Source of the DNA: Larix sibirica
Lineage: Eukaryota; Streptophyta; Pinopsida; Pinales; Pinaceae
Assembly (NCBI GenBank): GCA_004151065.3
Contig: NWUY0300008122.1
Location: 32,463-53,175 of the forward strand
DNA: 20,713 nt
Reading direction: 5' to 3'
Shown here: positions 7,306 through 18,355 of the stretch, one piece after another
How positions within the stretch are numbered: position 1 is the first letter of the stretch
How the letters are laid out: each line of letters starts with the position of its first letter
The notes under the pieces: generated by a model
What the model saw: the letters and a program-made list of their open reading frames with translations, nothing else
Told to the model about the DNA's origin: nothing
Databases searched by the model: none
Position numbers and translations under genes: made by a program

Positions 7306-8553
7306 CTTGTTTTTGTTTTATATAAATCATTGAATTTCATGCAATCTTGCGCATAAGATCAATGCCATTTTCCAATTTTCAACACCTAAAAATTGAGGGT
7401 GGAAACCTTGCTTATTTCCATTACCATAAGTGGTAACGACTTGTCAAGAAAATGGTTTTGGTAAGGTTGTTGTTGGAGTCGTTGCTAATTAAAATATGAC
7501 ACATGGATAGATGGTATCCTCCCAATGGATTTCCCACCCACCATTATCCAATGTGGATGTTGTGAGTGCGTTGTGAATCATAACTCTCGATCGCAAGCAT
7601 CTTCACAGATGCGAAAAATCCTATGCGTGAATGGTCCCGGTCTTATTTCCTCATGGTCCCAGATTAGATCTCATCCATTGGAGCAAATTCCCCTTGGATA
7701 AGACATTATTACCTTATTTAATGTGAATGGTCATGATCGCCCGATTGAACTTGCATGACCAAATCTCTATCGTCCGTGGCAGGGGTACTTTTATCACTTC
7801 CCATGCATATTGTCTTGCGTGAACGATCATATGTGCCATGGTGGACCATGATTGCTCGATCTAGGCCGTTGGTGGAATGAACCCCCCTATTAACCTTTGA
7901 TTAGCTTATGACGTTCGAATGGTGCAAATCTCACAGGGAAACTCGCTCAAATCAATCTAGGCCATTCGTGGCATACCCCTTACCATAAAGCACAATCACT
8001 TCCAATATACATGAATGGTCTTGATCAACTGATCATAATTGCATTATGTAATCTAAACCATTCGCACTAAGGCTCTTTCTATGCTGCCAAACCTAATTCC
8101 TGGAGATTCACGAGGGAATCTATGATTCATCGAGATACCCAAATCCCATTGGAGATTCCACCGCTAATTCCACACATCTTTGGTTCACGCCAACGGGACA
8201 TTCATCCATGCCACTTAGGCACATGATCCCTTCCATTGCTACTACCTATCCACCAATTTCCATGTGGTTGGTCCATGGCACACATTTTACACATGGCTAG
8301 TCCACATCATACCTACCTATGTGGAAAATGTGGAGCCCACATGGAAACTCTTAAATTTTTAAAAATTTCATAGACACTTAACTTTCGAAATTTTATATAT
8401 ACATATATATAAATATGTGTGAACATATGATTTTAACATGGTTGCACTTGGAATTATCCTGCCAATAGATTTCCAATGAAACTCACACCTAGCCAATAGA
8501 AAGTTACAACTGCTTTTTCCTCTAACAAAGAATTTTTGGCCCATTAGCAAAAC
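7306..8553. repeat. Noncoding DNA with degenerate interspersed repeat units
   Basis: I see no gene. Three or more units resemble each other: 7722-7786 (GTGAATGGTCATGATCGCCC ... TCGTCCGTGG), 7819-7876 (GTGAACGATCATATG ... GATCTAGGCCGTTGGTGG) and 8010-8065 (ATGAATGGTCTTGATC ... ATCTAAACCATTCG). A further copy of the second half (AATCTAGGCCATTCGTGG) starts near 7953. This pattern of repeated GATC/CCGTT phrases is typical of the interior of long plant LTRs. An AT-rich microsatellite-like run (TATATATACATATATATAAA) lies near 8394-8414. Confidence 0.5.
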
Positions 8554-10229
8554 TGTAACGCCTTGGTACTATTCGAATTTGCCAGAATTTCCTTAAATGT
8601 GTACTGCTCTACTACATATTCTTACAACAATTGTTCCCATGTTGAATTATGACAATAATAATTTTGGGCATTTTAACCCACAATTTTCATAAGGACATTC
8701 CATCGAACAATTACCATACAAACTGTAATTTTCCCCTAAATTACACAAAAACCTCTATGAAACTGTGAAATTTTTACTTCACATGTCATCCAATATGCCC
8801 TAATCCATTTGAATAACTGCTCCATTATTTAATCAAGCCCAAATTTTAACCATTAGAGGATTCTATACTGATTTTTCCTCACACACATTTCCTCAAACAT
8901 TTCGTATGCAACCTTTGAATCTACAAATAAAACCAAATTTCAACCCATATAATCCCAATGCAGAAAACCTTGGATATAATACCACTCTGTAATATACTCG
9001 GTCACCTTTTTCAATATTGGAGACCACAGGGTACTCAAATTCCACATCTAAATTCACCACTGACACCCAATTTCATTTTTCATAATTCATTTAATTTAAT
9101 AGTGGAAAGTAAATATACATGGTCGCCCAAATTATATTATGCATACATTATAATTTACAGGAAATTCAAGCATGAAATAAACACACATGTCATACCAAGC
9201 AATTCCATGCATTTAAACATTCACATCACAATAAATTAACCAAGATAACACATATATAACGATGTCATTTCATACATAGTAAGACACTTATATTTTAATT
9301 ATCCAACTGGCTATAGGTGAAGGATGTTCCTCCTGGCCATAGGTTCTGTCAATCCATATCTTTCTTTGACAGGCCACCCCTGAGATGGGGCTATCAATCC
9401 ACAAGAGAAAGGCTCTTTCCCAAACCTCCACACACATCAATCTCTCATGCAACCCACTAGTGCATAAACCCCCTCCAAATATGTCCCAATCCTCAGTTCC
9501 CCTTCCCCATCAGCCTGCACAATGCCAAGAACAATCCCCCTTCTTTGATCTAACAGTCCCTTGAGGCAACCTTTAGTTCCCTTTTAGAACTCCAACATAA
9601 GTTGGATAGGAAATCTCCAAATTGGGACTCCAAGGAACAAACTATAGGCCAGGTTCCTCTCATGCACCAGTCTACCAAGGTTAATGACGTAGAAAGTTTG
9701 AATTCATCAATTGCATCTCAATTCCTCTATCACGAGTACCAAATTCCATTAGTCCAGGGCGATGGTAATGATGAGGAGGAATGAATCATTCCCATGCATA
9801 AAGGAAAAAACCCCTCACAATATCAAACTCTCACTTTTATTTGCATGCTTTAGATTTCTGTGTGGCTACTTCACATGGGACCAATTTTCCCCTCTTAATC
9901 CCCTCTTAAGATAATCAAATAATGCTTAACCAAAGCATGTCTCTTAATCATGGTTTAGGAACTTGGTTTAAATTTCTAAGACTAGGGAAATAAGATTAAG
10001 CCCACTAAGTTCATTTTCCTTATCCCACTATCAGTTCCCCACTTGTGGAATCATAGCCCCCAATCTCTTCTTCATTCTTCTTCCTCTATGGTCATTAGAG
10101 ATTTTATATTAATATGAAAATGTACATATTTACAATGTCTTAGTCATCCTGGACCATTTGTTTATGGCTTCTAGCCTTTACATCAATATTTACAAAATTA
10201 CATTACGCGGTCAAAAGTGGGGTATTACA
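8554..10229 (-). mobile_element. Putative Ty3/gypsy LTR, minus orientation
   Basis: Read on the minus strand the segment begins TGTAATACCCCACTTTTGAC at 10229 and ends GGCGTTACA at 8554, giving the TG...CA ends and short terminal inverted repeat of an LTR. TGTAAYRCCCC is a common LTR start in plant Ty3/gypsy elements. It lies downstream of the minus-strand integrase and C-terminal fragment of element B (10840-11840), the expected place for a 3' LTR. No second copy is seen in the window and no target duplication could be confirmed, so the boundaries are provisional. Length is about 1.68 kb. The interior is noncoding AT-rich sequence. Confidence 0.45.
9602..9784 (+). other. Unassigned short open reading, acidic C-terminus
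   Basis: A 60-residue plus-strand reading without internal stops, rich in Q, S and N and ending DGNDEEE before TGA. I recognise no domain. Upstream the frame opens at GGTTGGATAGG without an obvious start context. It lies inside the putative LTR, where no gene is expected. It may be a chance reading; the mixed codon composition and acidic tail are the only points in its favour. Confidence 0.15.
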
Positions 10230-10839
10230 TTCACTATGCTTCAACATTTTTCATTTTCAAATAGACCTATTCCTTGTGATGGAATTTAGGCCACTGATAT
10301 GATATCAAATGCAAAAACCTTAGCCATCCATTTATTTAGGGGACTATACTTTGTATATTTATGATTTTATTTAATCTCACCATACTTGAAACCTTATGAC
10401 ATTCTAGTGCGAAAGAAAAATGGATCTTAAGAGGTCTAGGAGTTATTCATGAACCTACTTTTAAGTAGAACGACAAGGGGGGATGCCTACATCTAGTGAT
10501 GAGTTCTCAATTTAATATATTGGATTATAGTATGTAGTTGGCATTTTTGTTTTGTTAAGTAGGGGTCTCTAGGGGTAATGACATGAATTCCTTAGTTGGA
10601 TGGCTCCTCCCTCTAAGGTGCTAAGAACCAAATCCCCTGAGTGAAGCATAATAGTTCCTTATCGATTGGGAAATGGATTATAATAGGTATTACGTAGTCA
10701 AAATTACAATTGTGTAATTCTTTAAAAGAGCTTGTGAAGCTCAAAGAATTTTAAAAAATGTAGGGAATGACAACTAGAAAGTGGAAAATGATTTAAGAAC
10801 CTAAAATACTATAGTACAAGGTAGGTTCCCTTAGCACCC
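10230..10839. other. Noncoding interval between element B pol end and its putative LTR
   Basis: I see no coding signal on either strand. On the minus strand the bases just before the LTR start read GAAGCATAGTGAA, where a polypurine tract would be expected in a gypsy element; it is only loosely purine-rich. The same position before the other LTR-type start at 13871 reads CCATAGTAGG. Confidence 0.4.
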
Positions 10840-11840
10840 CCTGCTTCAATTTATGAATAACATGAGGTGTATACCATTTACAGGAAGCTATAGTAGTTTC
10901 CCCTCCATATTTGTTAAGTGGGATGTGTTAGGAATCTTTCCACAAACTTCTTCAATGACATAGGGCTCTAGCCACTATAGTAATTATTCTTTAAGTCTCT
11001 TATCCCATAGTAATTTCATGTCCTGTATTGGAAGTCTGTAGGTCTAAGCCTCTTGTTAAAGACCTCCTCCATTTTCTACTAATATCCTTTGAACTTGTGA
11101 TATACTTGATATCTTTATTCTTGAACATGTACTAGTTGATTTATCCTTATTTTGATCTTGTCTATTTCTACTACTGTACATTGAAATAGCTTCATCACAA
11201 GTAGTTCCAGCTGGATAGGTAGTACCACCTCCATGCCATAAACTAGCTAAAAATGGGATTTTCTTGTAGCTCTCTTTGTGTTTATTCTATATTCCCATAA
11301 TGTATACCTAAGTTGGGGGTCTTGTTCCTTTTTATTATATTTCAAGGTATTATTTATTATCTTCATAAGGTTTTGGTTGGAATATTCAACCTAGACATTA
11401 TCTTCTAGATAATACTTGGAGGAATGCCCTGGGATGATGTTGTATTTTTGGTATAAGGCTATTAACTTCAATGAACTAGATGATTTGATGTTATCAATCG
11501 CAATCACTTATGGGTAAAAAATTAAGCCAAGAAATTTTCTTCTATGGATATGATAACAACTTGGTCAATGGATTTATTAGTGGGGATGGATTTTACCCTT
11601 TTAGTAAAGTAGTTTATGGTAGTTCAGATCTACCTATGTTGGCCAATAGAAGGAGTGTGTATTTTCCCTATGAAATCAATGCCACATTGTTGGAAATGGG
11701 ACTTTAATTGTTGGAAGTGGTACTTTAGACATTTTGCTAAACACTTGGCAAGCATTCATATAATTACCATTGAAAATAAAGGAGTAAGTATTAGCTTCAC
11801 TCCATTCAAACAAGGTACTATATAATGCAATTTAGAACAA
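10840..11840 (-). pseudogene. Ty3/gypsy element B integrase core and C-terminal region (broken)
   Basis: On the minus strand the reading enters the integrase core with HFQQCGIDFIGKIHTPSIGQ; the first catalytic aspartate (in GIDFIG, 11675-11677) is intact. It continues with INYFTKRVKSIPTNK, DQVVISIEEN, a degraded YTKNTTSSQGIPPS that matches the YYPQGNG-type motif around the catalytic glutamate, RLNIPTKTL, then TKRATRKSHF, LVYGMEVVLPIQL, RINQLVHVQE, KMEEVFNKRLRP and LLWDKRLKE. It ends with WLEPYVIEEVCGK and LPVNGIHLM near 10850. Integrase inserts retrotransposon DNA into chromosomes. This copy has many stops and frameshifts, and the glutamate cannot be confirmed. RT, RNase H and the zinc-binding N-terminus are not recognisable to its right. 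It belongs to a different gypsy lineage from A and C, judging by sequence. Confidence 0.85.
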
Positions 11841-13170
11841 TTGCCTACAAAATTGCTTGTTTTTCCATAATAACCTTACTATGATGATTTCACCTTCCAC
11901 TTGTGTATATATTCCTTTTAAATGGCCATACCCATATATTCCTTGGATAATATATAGTTAACACATTTTTGCTATCATAACTAAGGCTCTATCAGAAAAA
12001 ACCAATAAGTGGTTCAACTAAATTAGTACAACACATATGTCTAGTCTAAATAGCGAGTAAAATTTCCTAAGAATTACAAAGTATACCTACCTAGAAAACC
12101 AATTCCAACAACTAAATGAATGTCTAGGTCTTTGGTTTTCTTTCCATTCTCAACTCATTGTGTGAAAACCAGTTTTTGCCCAACCATACCCATGAAAACT
12201 TCTTTCCCGGAGACCCCTAAGCTTCCTAGGATTAAAACCATGAGCTAGGATGAATATTCACAAAGAGAATATACAACATTGATGGGTTTTCCATCTATTG
12301 ATGGGATTCCATAAATTAGACATGTCAAGCAAGCCACCACACCTTTGATAAGGGGATTAGTGTAGTAATAATGCTCAGCTTCCTTCTAGACCAACTTACT
12401 ATGCACGTTAAGTTAAATATTCTCTTGATGAAATGTTGGCAACGTTTATTTACAACATAGGTTCTCCCCCAAAATCCCATAACTACCCCCTGTATTTATA
12501 GGCTCAAAGAAGCTTGCCACCTCAGCCACATGTAAAAAGCCCAATTTACAATTTTTTGTATTATGAAATATTCACCACATTTTTCTTTTTTCTTTTAAAA
12601 TTAAAATTTGGTGAGTAATCAACACCCTACGTATCATGAATATAAATTTTATCGATAATTAGTTTCACAAAATACTTGATTTTTTTAAATTATATTTTCA
12701 AATAGCCCCCTAAAAGTGGGTAATTTTTACGTTAACTAATATCATCATAGGTTCACTTATCATTACCTTAGGGTAGCTTGACATATGGAAGGTTTAATTG
12801 CTTGGGAGTAAGGATTTTCCTTCCCTTGTTGCAAACACCCCCCTGACTATAACCATGAGGCATGTTACCTACCAAGTGGAAGTACTCAAAGTATGAATGA
12901 TACCTACAATCCTAGATAAATTGGTGTTTCCAATTTTCCCAGCTTCCTTATCCCACATATTGTTGTCTCTCTCTCGGTACTAAGTCAATGAGTCGAAGCA
13001 CATCTACTCATCCCCATGCAACAAATCCAAATCCTCATATTCATGTCCCACAACCATATGTTGGCGAGATGGCAAGAATTTTCATTGTCTCCTACACATG
13101 CATCAAACACACAAACTCATATACTAAATCTACACATGTATAACAAAATCCAAATCATAATTCTTAGTTT
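11841..13170. other. Noncoding DNA right of element B
   Basis: I find no protein domain here, although RT and RNase H of element B would be expected, so that element is truncated or interrupted near 11840. A TATA-like TATTTATAGG at 12493-12502, in a CCCCTGTATTTATAGGC context, could belong to a plus-strand LTR promoter; no ends were found. A run of thymine/adenine-rich sequence lies near 12545-12680. Confidence 0.4.
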
Positions 13171-13300
13171 CACAAGTTACCCTTAATGGTTCTTCATATT
13201 AGAGTCACAATTGGGAGTTCTACTAGACAGTTAAAAAGATCATAAGTTATGTTCCATGGTTCTTTCTATTAGACTCCAAGTCCAGAGTTATCCTAGATAG
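13171..13300. repeat. Diverged 60-bp tandem duplication
   Basis: The segment at 13171-13230 (CACAAGTTACCCTTAATGG ...) aligns without gaps to 13241-13300 (CATAAGTTATGTTCCATGG ...), with shared blocks ATGGTTCTT, TATTAGA, GAGTT and CTAGA, separated by 10 bases. By eye roughly 70% of positions agree. It lies within the DNA left of the LTR-type end at 13871 and is probably part of an LTR interior. Confidence 0.7.
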
Positions 13301-13859
13301 ACAAGAACACATGTATTAACCCTTTATATAATTGATTTCCTCCATTACAAATATTAGTACAATCAGAACACAACATGTGGATACAAGCATATAACATAAG
13401 AAAATATCATTTTGTGAGACATATGTCAATTAGGCCTTCACAACCATCCAATGTTCATTCATAATCATATTATATTTCTTACTCCAATAGCTTAGCAAGC
13501 CCTGTGACCTTTAACCTGGGTTAACATAAAACACCTCCATATAGAGTCTAACATAATTGGCCAACCTGCCACTCACTTAACAACATTAGTATAAGTCATT
13601 ACATTAGCATAATAGCATCATTGTGTAAGCCATTGAATCAACACCATTACATGCAATCTCAAGGGTTTTTCAAACCATGAATGTATCATATCATCACCAA
13701 ATAACAATCATATAAAACACATGCATATGTGCTCATACACATCTATATATACATAATCAATATGCATAAATCCATTAATGTCCAAGTCACTAACAATACA
13801 TGTCATCAAGCTAACAAATAACAAATATCCTATTCATATACAAAGTCAAGTCAACAAAA

Positions 13860-13871
13860 TGGGGCATTACA
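13860..13871 (-). mobile_element. LTR-type start (TGTAATGCCCC) on the minus strand
   Basis: The plus strand TGGGGCATTACA reads TGTAATGCCCCA on the minus strand, nearly the same as the start of the putative LTR at 10229 (TGTAATACCCCA). The bases just outside are also alike (CATAGTAGG versus CATAGTGAA). I infer a second LTR of a related gypsy family running leftward from 13871. Its other end was not found. Confidence 0.4.
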
Positions 13872-14179
13872 CCTACTATGGAGGAGTTAGAACCAAAAGC
13901 TTAGGCAAAGCTAGCATATGATACAATTTAACTGAAGAAGTTCAAAATAACTAGACAAGGCAAACAATAGCTATTTTTCAAGTTGGGTTGAAAGGGTGGC
14001 TTTGAGGAAAGGACAAATAGCACTCCAAAGAAAAGGTTGAGGAAGCATTTCCTCATCTACTTCAATGAAATCTTTTTGAGACCAAAATCCTCCCAAAATG
14101 GAAAGGTATGATAAAAAATACATCACTATATAATTTATCCTTTGTTTTAGTACTTTTTTAGTGTAAAAAATTGGGTCAT
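13872..14179. other. Noncoding spacer before element C
   Basis: No domain was recognised on either strand. The last five bases, GTCAT (14175-14179), would be the left target-site duplication of element C; the right copy is not visible because the 3' LTR is cut by the CACTA element. Confidence 0.35.
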
Positions 14180-14470
14180 TGTTAGGTCCCTAACCCACAC
14201 TCATTATTAGTATATTAGTTATATTTAGGTCATCCTCGAGGTGCTATACATCATGCCACTTTATCTCCTATTTATAATAAAGGAAATTCATTTGAATATG
14301 CATGTCATATTACGCACTTGTCATCTCAAATTGTAAAAGGAGGTTGCCCCTTCAGAGAGGATTTTTATTCTTTCATTGTCTTTCACCCTCAAGGCGTCGA
14401 GTTACTTATTCTTTCTATTTTTATGTTATTCGGTATTTGGTGAATAGCGTTTTCTATTAGAGCATCCAAT
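14180..14470 (+). mobile_element. 5' LTR of Ty3/gypsy element C (3' boundary uncertain)
   Basis: It begins TGTTAGGTCCCTAACCC at 14180. The first 131 bases (to 14310) align to the start of the 3' LTR at 19643-19773, same length, roughly 85% identical by eye, with one compensating pair of small indels. The longest identical block covers ATTTATAATAAAGGA and most of ATTCATTTGAATATGCAT. The right boundary is not certain because no clear primer-binding site (TGGTATCAGAGC-type) was found; 14470 is an estimate from the length of similar elements. The LTR holds a TATA box at 14269-14280. Confidence 0.8.
14269..14280 (+). promoter_or_regulatory. LTR TATA box
   Basis: TATTTATAATAA sits 89 bases into the 5' LTR, and the same box sits 89 bases into the 3' LTR (from 19732). 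Conservation between two otherwise diverged LTR copies supports a core promoter for element C transcription. Confidence 0.55.
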
Positions 14471-15198
14471 ACTTGGGTTTGGTTCTTTCAAAACGAGCCA
14501 TCCTACCATTTTCACTTTAACTTCTTCTTTTTTTTCCCAAAGACTTTTTAGACAATAGAATTTATAGGTGTTGAGAGGACATAGCAAAATACAATGTGGA
14601 AAATTTTCAATTCTAGTTCGCTATAGTTTTCAATTTACTAGATATGGAAGTTATGGTTTTTTATTAGTTTTGAAACTAGTCTAAAACAGGTGTGTTATGG
14701 TAAACAATCATATATTATTCTCGCAATATCCAAATTGAGTTCCACCAATTGCACTAGAAAGAAGATATACCATAGCATTTCAGACCAAATTTCATATGCA
14801 TATCTACAAAATCGGGCATGTGAAATTCCATACATGTTCACTCTCCTGGATGGGCCAAAATAAGCAAGTTTTAGGAAAGTTACCATAACTTTCTCTTGGT
14901 GTATCAAAATTTAGTCAAACATCTAGCATTACAAAGAAGACATATTAGGCTTCTACAAGACAAATTTTCAGACTCGGAGTTACATAAATTTCAAAGTTAC
15001 ATTAGGTTCATAGTCGTCTAGTGGGACAATCTCATAAAAATGTATGTTAAGTTGAAACTTTTGTAACCTTTTATTGGAATATTCGTTTGAGGTGATTCAA
15101 ATAGTGTGGTAAATATAAAATAGAGGAGAAATCTAGTAAATAATATTTATGGCTCACATGGAAAAAGGTGGTGGAATAATCATAGAATCGCTAAACCT
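14471..15198 (+). other. Leader region of element C
   Basis: Between the 5' LTR and the gag reading I see no coding domain. An ATG at 15149 opens only 22 codons (through to TGA). The first gag-like block, MTLEECEDLGKHVSQ, starts near 15211 in another frame. The minus-strand reading at 14695-14907 is not recognised as protein. Confidence 0.5.
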
Positions 15199-16275
15199 AC
15201 AAATATCTCTTCCATGACTCTTGAAGAATGTGAAGACCTAGGGAAACATGTATCCCAGTAGAGGAACCCATTTAATGACATGAATGATAATGTGTTAAAA
15301 AAAATCTTAAAAGGGGAATGGCATATTTGATGGATCAAAATAAATAACAATTATATAATTCCATGGAATCCATGCTCTTACATACACTATATGAGAGGCA
15401 AAATGAAAATGGTAAAGTGAACTAAGGAGCTCATGAGAGTAAAGATACAAAAATCCAAGTTGAATTAGCACCTACCAATAATCACATTCCAAGAGGATCT
15501 AACTCTATTATTATAGCTAAGCATGGATGGGTTCCTAAGGGTATTCACTTTTCCAAGGTTGAATTGAGGAAGTTTGATGGAACACATATGTTTACATGGG
15601 TAAACCAAATAGAGAAATACTTTGAATTGCATAACATTAGTGATGATAAGCAAAGGATTTCCTTAAAAACTCTATATTTTGAGACAAAATCATGTTGGTG
15701 CTATCAATGGATAGTTATAAGGAACCCTCATTCTTATAATTATACTTGGGGTTTACTTACAAGGGACCTAGAAGCATAATATTTTAAAGGTTGGGAATGA
15801 TACTACTTTAGTCAATTGACAAGAATCAAGCACTTTGGTGATGTTTAAAATTATAATTTAGAATTTAGGTCAGTGACCACGAGGGTGGATAACATAAGCA
15901 ATAAACATCTATTGGAAGCTTACGTGGGTGGATTAAAAGAATACAATGAGCACACAATTTGCCTAAGATATCTAGAAAATGTTGATGAATCCATGCAATT
16001 TGCTCGTCATATTCAAACCAAGAATATGGATACACACAAGTCAAACATCGGAACATATGAGGAGGTAGATATGTATATTTTCCTCATAAAGAAACCATGC
16101 CTCAACCCACTCGAATATAATAGATGGAAATGTATGAAAGAAGAGAAAAAGGATCATGCTTTGTTTGTAATAGCAAAGGGTCCAAAGGGCATAGATGTCA
16201 TGAAACAAAATTGTTCACATTGGAAAATAATGGTGAGGATGAAATAGAGGCACCCACAAAAATGGGCGAGGGATA
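15199..16275 (+). pseudogene. Element C gag with variant zinc knuckle
   Basis: This is the capsid polyprotein of a plant Ty3/gypsy element. Blocks in order: MTLEECEDLGKHVSQ and NPFNDMNDNVLKKILKG (15211-15320), VELRKFDGTHMFTWVNQIEK and YFELHNISDDKQRISL (15560-15665), WIVIRNPHSYNYTWGLLTRD (to 15778, stop), FSQLTRIKHFGDV, then from 15873 TTRVDNISNKHLLEAYVGGL, KEYNEHTICLRYL, QFARHIQTKNM and THKSNIGTY. The nucleocapsid motif is CFVCNSKGSKGHRC (16157-16198), C-x2-C-x7-H-x-C, the spacing usual in this gypsy group, and all four ligands are kept. It reads in a different frame from the preceding block. Several stops and frameshifts disable it. It is followed directly by the protease. Confidence 0.9.
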
Positions 16276-16800
16276 AATTGTGAACCTAAAAGGGAAGGAA
16301 AAAGATATAGAAATATTACATAACAGAGATACAAACAAGTGTCTCGTTGATTCAGGAAGTACCCATAACTTTAATGAAAGGATTAGCAAAGCACCTCAAT
16401 TGTTTTGTGTATCCACTGACAAATTTTCAAGTATCGGTTGCTAATGGGAGAAATAATTATTATGGAGGAAATTACCATACATTAAACTTAGAATGGGAGA
16501 CTATGATTTATTAAGCCCCATGCATACCATTCATATTGGAGGAGTAGATGTTGTTTTAGGAATTCAGTTGTTGATAAATTTGGGAATAGTTTATACAAAC
16601 TAAAATGAAGTATTCATGAGATTTGAATTAGGAGGAATTCAATATGAACTCAAGGGGTTAAAATCTCCTCCCTTTCAAATCCTCGACTCACATAGAATGG
16701 AAAAGATCCTAAAAAGGGTTGTAGTAGAGTTATTTTCCATAATTTATTCTTTGGGAGTGAAGTAGGAAGGTGAAAATACTTCAATTAAATTAAAATATAC
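16276..16800 (+). pseudogene. Element C protease, active site kept
   Basis: The aspartic protease motif CLVDSGSTHNF starts at 16340, and the catalytic aspartate (GAT 16349-16351) with S-G is intact. It continues through a frameshifted QVSVANG-like stretch, LRMGDY, MHTIHIGGVDVVLGIQLL, a stop near 16600, and MRFELGGIQYELKGL, ending in the linker HRMEKILKRV. In live elements the enzyme matures gag and pol. Here a lost codon after HNF, frameshifts at about 16375-16440 and stops break the domain. Confidence 0.85.
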
Positions 16801-16814
16801 CTTGTAAAAGCATC

Positions 16815-17500
16815 ATAGAATCTTCCAAGAAATTCCTAAAGGGCTACCTCCATCTATATATCTTGAACATCAAATTAAGCTCAAACCTGGAAATATGCCT
16901 CCTAATAAAAGGCTTTATGGATACCCACATCTACAAAAGGGGGAGATTGAGAAAATTGTGTAAGATATGTTGCATGCATGCAGTGTTATTTGACCAAGCA
17001 AGAGTTCATTTTCAGACCCACTAATGTTTGTGTGAAGAGAGGATAACTCATGTAGGAAGTGTCCTAATTATAGAGATCCAAATAAGATCACCATAAATGA
17101 TAAATTCCAATTTCAAATGTTGATGAGCTATTAGATGCTTCATGGGGTGGATTACTTCACAAAGTTAGATCTTAAATCGAGATACCACCAAATCATATTA
17201 AGAGAATAAGACATTCCTAATATGGATTTTAGAACACATGAAGGGTACTATTAGTTATTGCTCGTGCCTTTTGGATTGACTAAGCTTCTTATACTTTTCA
17301 AAGCCTTACGAACAAAAAATTTTGACATCATCTAATAAAGTTTGTGTAGGTTTTATTTGATGAATACTTATCCATAGAAAATCATGGGAAAAATACATTA
17401 AACTCGTTGATAAATTCCTACAAATTCTTGAGAATAATCAATTGTATGTAAAAATGTCCAGATGTGCTTTTGGGAAAAGAAGTAGATTATTTGGGTCATA
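16815..17500 (+). pseudogene. Element C reverse transcriptase, FDD motif frameshifted
   Basis: The RT reading begins with RIFQEIPKGLPPS and HQIKLKPGNMPPNKRLYGYP, then MLHACSVI-stop-PSKSSFSDP, NYRDPNKITINDKFQF, DYFTKLDLKSRYHQI (first catalytic aspartate 17168-17170), FRTHEGYY and LLVPFGLT (about 17275), all in one frame with about seven stops. A deletion or scramble then removes most of the NAPSTFQ-type block. The catalytic FDD box reads TTTGATGA at 17356-17363 and has lost one base right there, so the frame changes between the two aspartates: FDE-Y instead of FDD-I. The C-terminal part EVDYLGHIVSLEGVKV follows at 17470-17525. The enzyme copied the element's RNA into DNA; this copy cannot. Confidence 0.88.
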
Positions 17501-18115
17501 TTGTTTCACTAGAAGGGGTCAAGGTTAACCTTCAAAAGATTAAAGCTATCACAAAAATGGCATGTTGCTAAGAACATAAAGGGTCTTGGAGGATTTTTGG
17601 GTCTTCTAGGATATTATAGAAAAATTGTTAAGAATTGTACACACATTGCAAGCGCACTCACATCTATCTTTAAGAAAACATCATGTGTATGGATTGAAAA
17701 GGATACCTTATCATTCTCACATTAAAGGATGTTATGACTTCTACACAATTGTTGGAAAAACCTAATTTTGTTAAAACATTCATGGTCAATTATGATGCAT
17801 CATGACAAGGAATTGGATTAGTATTGATGCAAGAAGGGATACCATTGGATTTTAAAAGTAAATAAATCAAGGACAAAGACTGGTGAAATATACTCATGAA
17901 AAAGAAATGTCAACAATTTTACATGCAGTTAAAAAACAATGACAATATCTCATTGGGAGGCATTTTAAAGTAAATACAAACCATGACAGCCTAAAGTACT
18001 TTTTGGCACAAAGGTTATCATCAAAAGAGAAACAAAAATGGGTAGCTAAAATGCAAGGGTTTTATTTTGAAATGATATACAAAAACAAAAGGAGAAAGTG
18101 GTAGTTGATGCCCTT
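17501..18115 (+). pseudogene. Element C RT connection and RNase H (broken)
   Basis: The blocks are LQKIKAITKMA, then in a shifted frame GGFLGLLGYYRKIVKNCTHI and ALTSIFKK with SCVWIEKDTL (17588-17710), the RT thumb of Ty3/gypsy elements. RNase H follows: FVKTFMVNYDAS, where the next residue, glycine in relatives, is a TGA stop (17803-17805), QGIGLVLMQEGIPLDFKSK, then after a frameshift THEKEMSTILHAVKK, QYLIGRHFKVNTNHDSLKYF and AQRLSSKEKQKWVAKMQG. The DAS, EKEM and HDS blocks that hold acidic catalytic residues are present, but the domain is split by stops. RNase H degrades the RNA strand during reverse transcription. Confidence 0.87.
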
Positions 18116-18355
18116 TCCAATATAGATGGAGCATCCATACTATATTCTATTACATCTTCCATTCCTATGTGGTCAAAAGAAGCTCAACATGAACTGCAAG
18201 AAGACAATAGTACTAGACATACAATATAGTGTCTAAAAGAAGGGAAGAGCTTTATGGAACATTAGGACTGGAAGACATATATCCTTTCGTAAAAGGATAA
18301 AATATTTGTATGCCCTTAACTGCAATTGAAACAACAAATACTAAGGCAGTCTTGT
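18116..18355 (+). other. Degraded RNase H-integrase linker of element C
   Basis: This part of the polyprotein is poorly conserved in the family. I see scattered polyprotein-like residues (ADALS is damaged at about 18107-18120) and many stops, and no separate gene. Confidence 0.5.

Noticed and set aside
8958-9239. 93-residue plus-strand open reading
   Set aside because: Low-complexity I/N/H/Y-rich sequence from AT-rich noncoding DNA inside the putative LTR, with no domain pattern.
14695-14907. 70-residue minus-strand open reading
   Set aside because: It lies in the leader of element C on the opposite strand, has no domain signal, and no related reading is seen.
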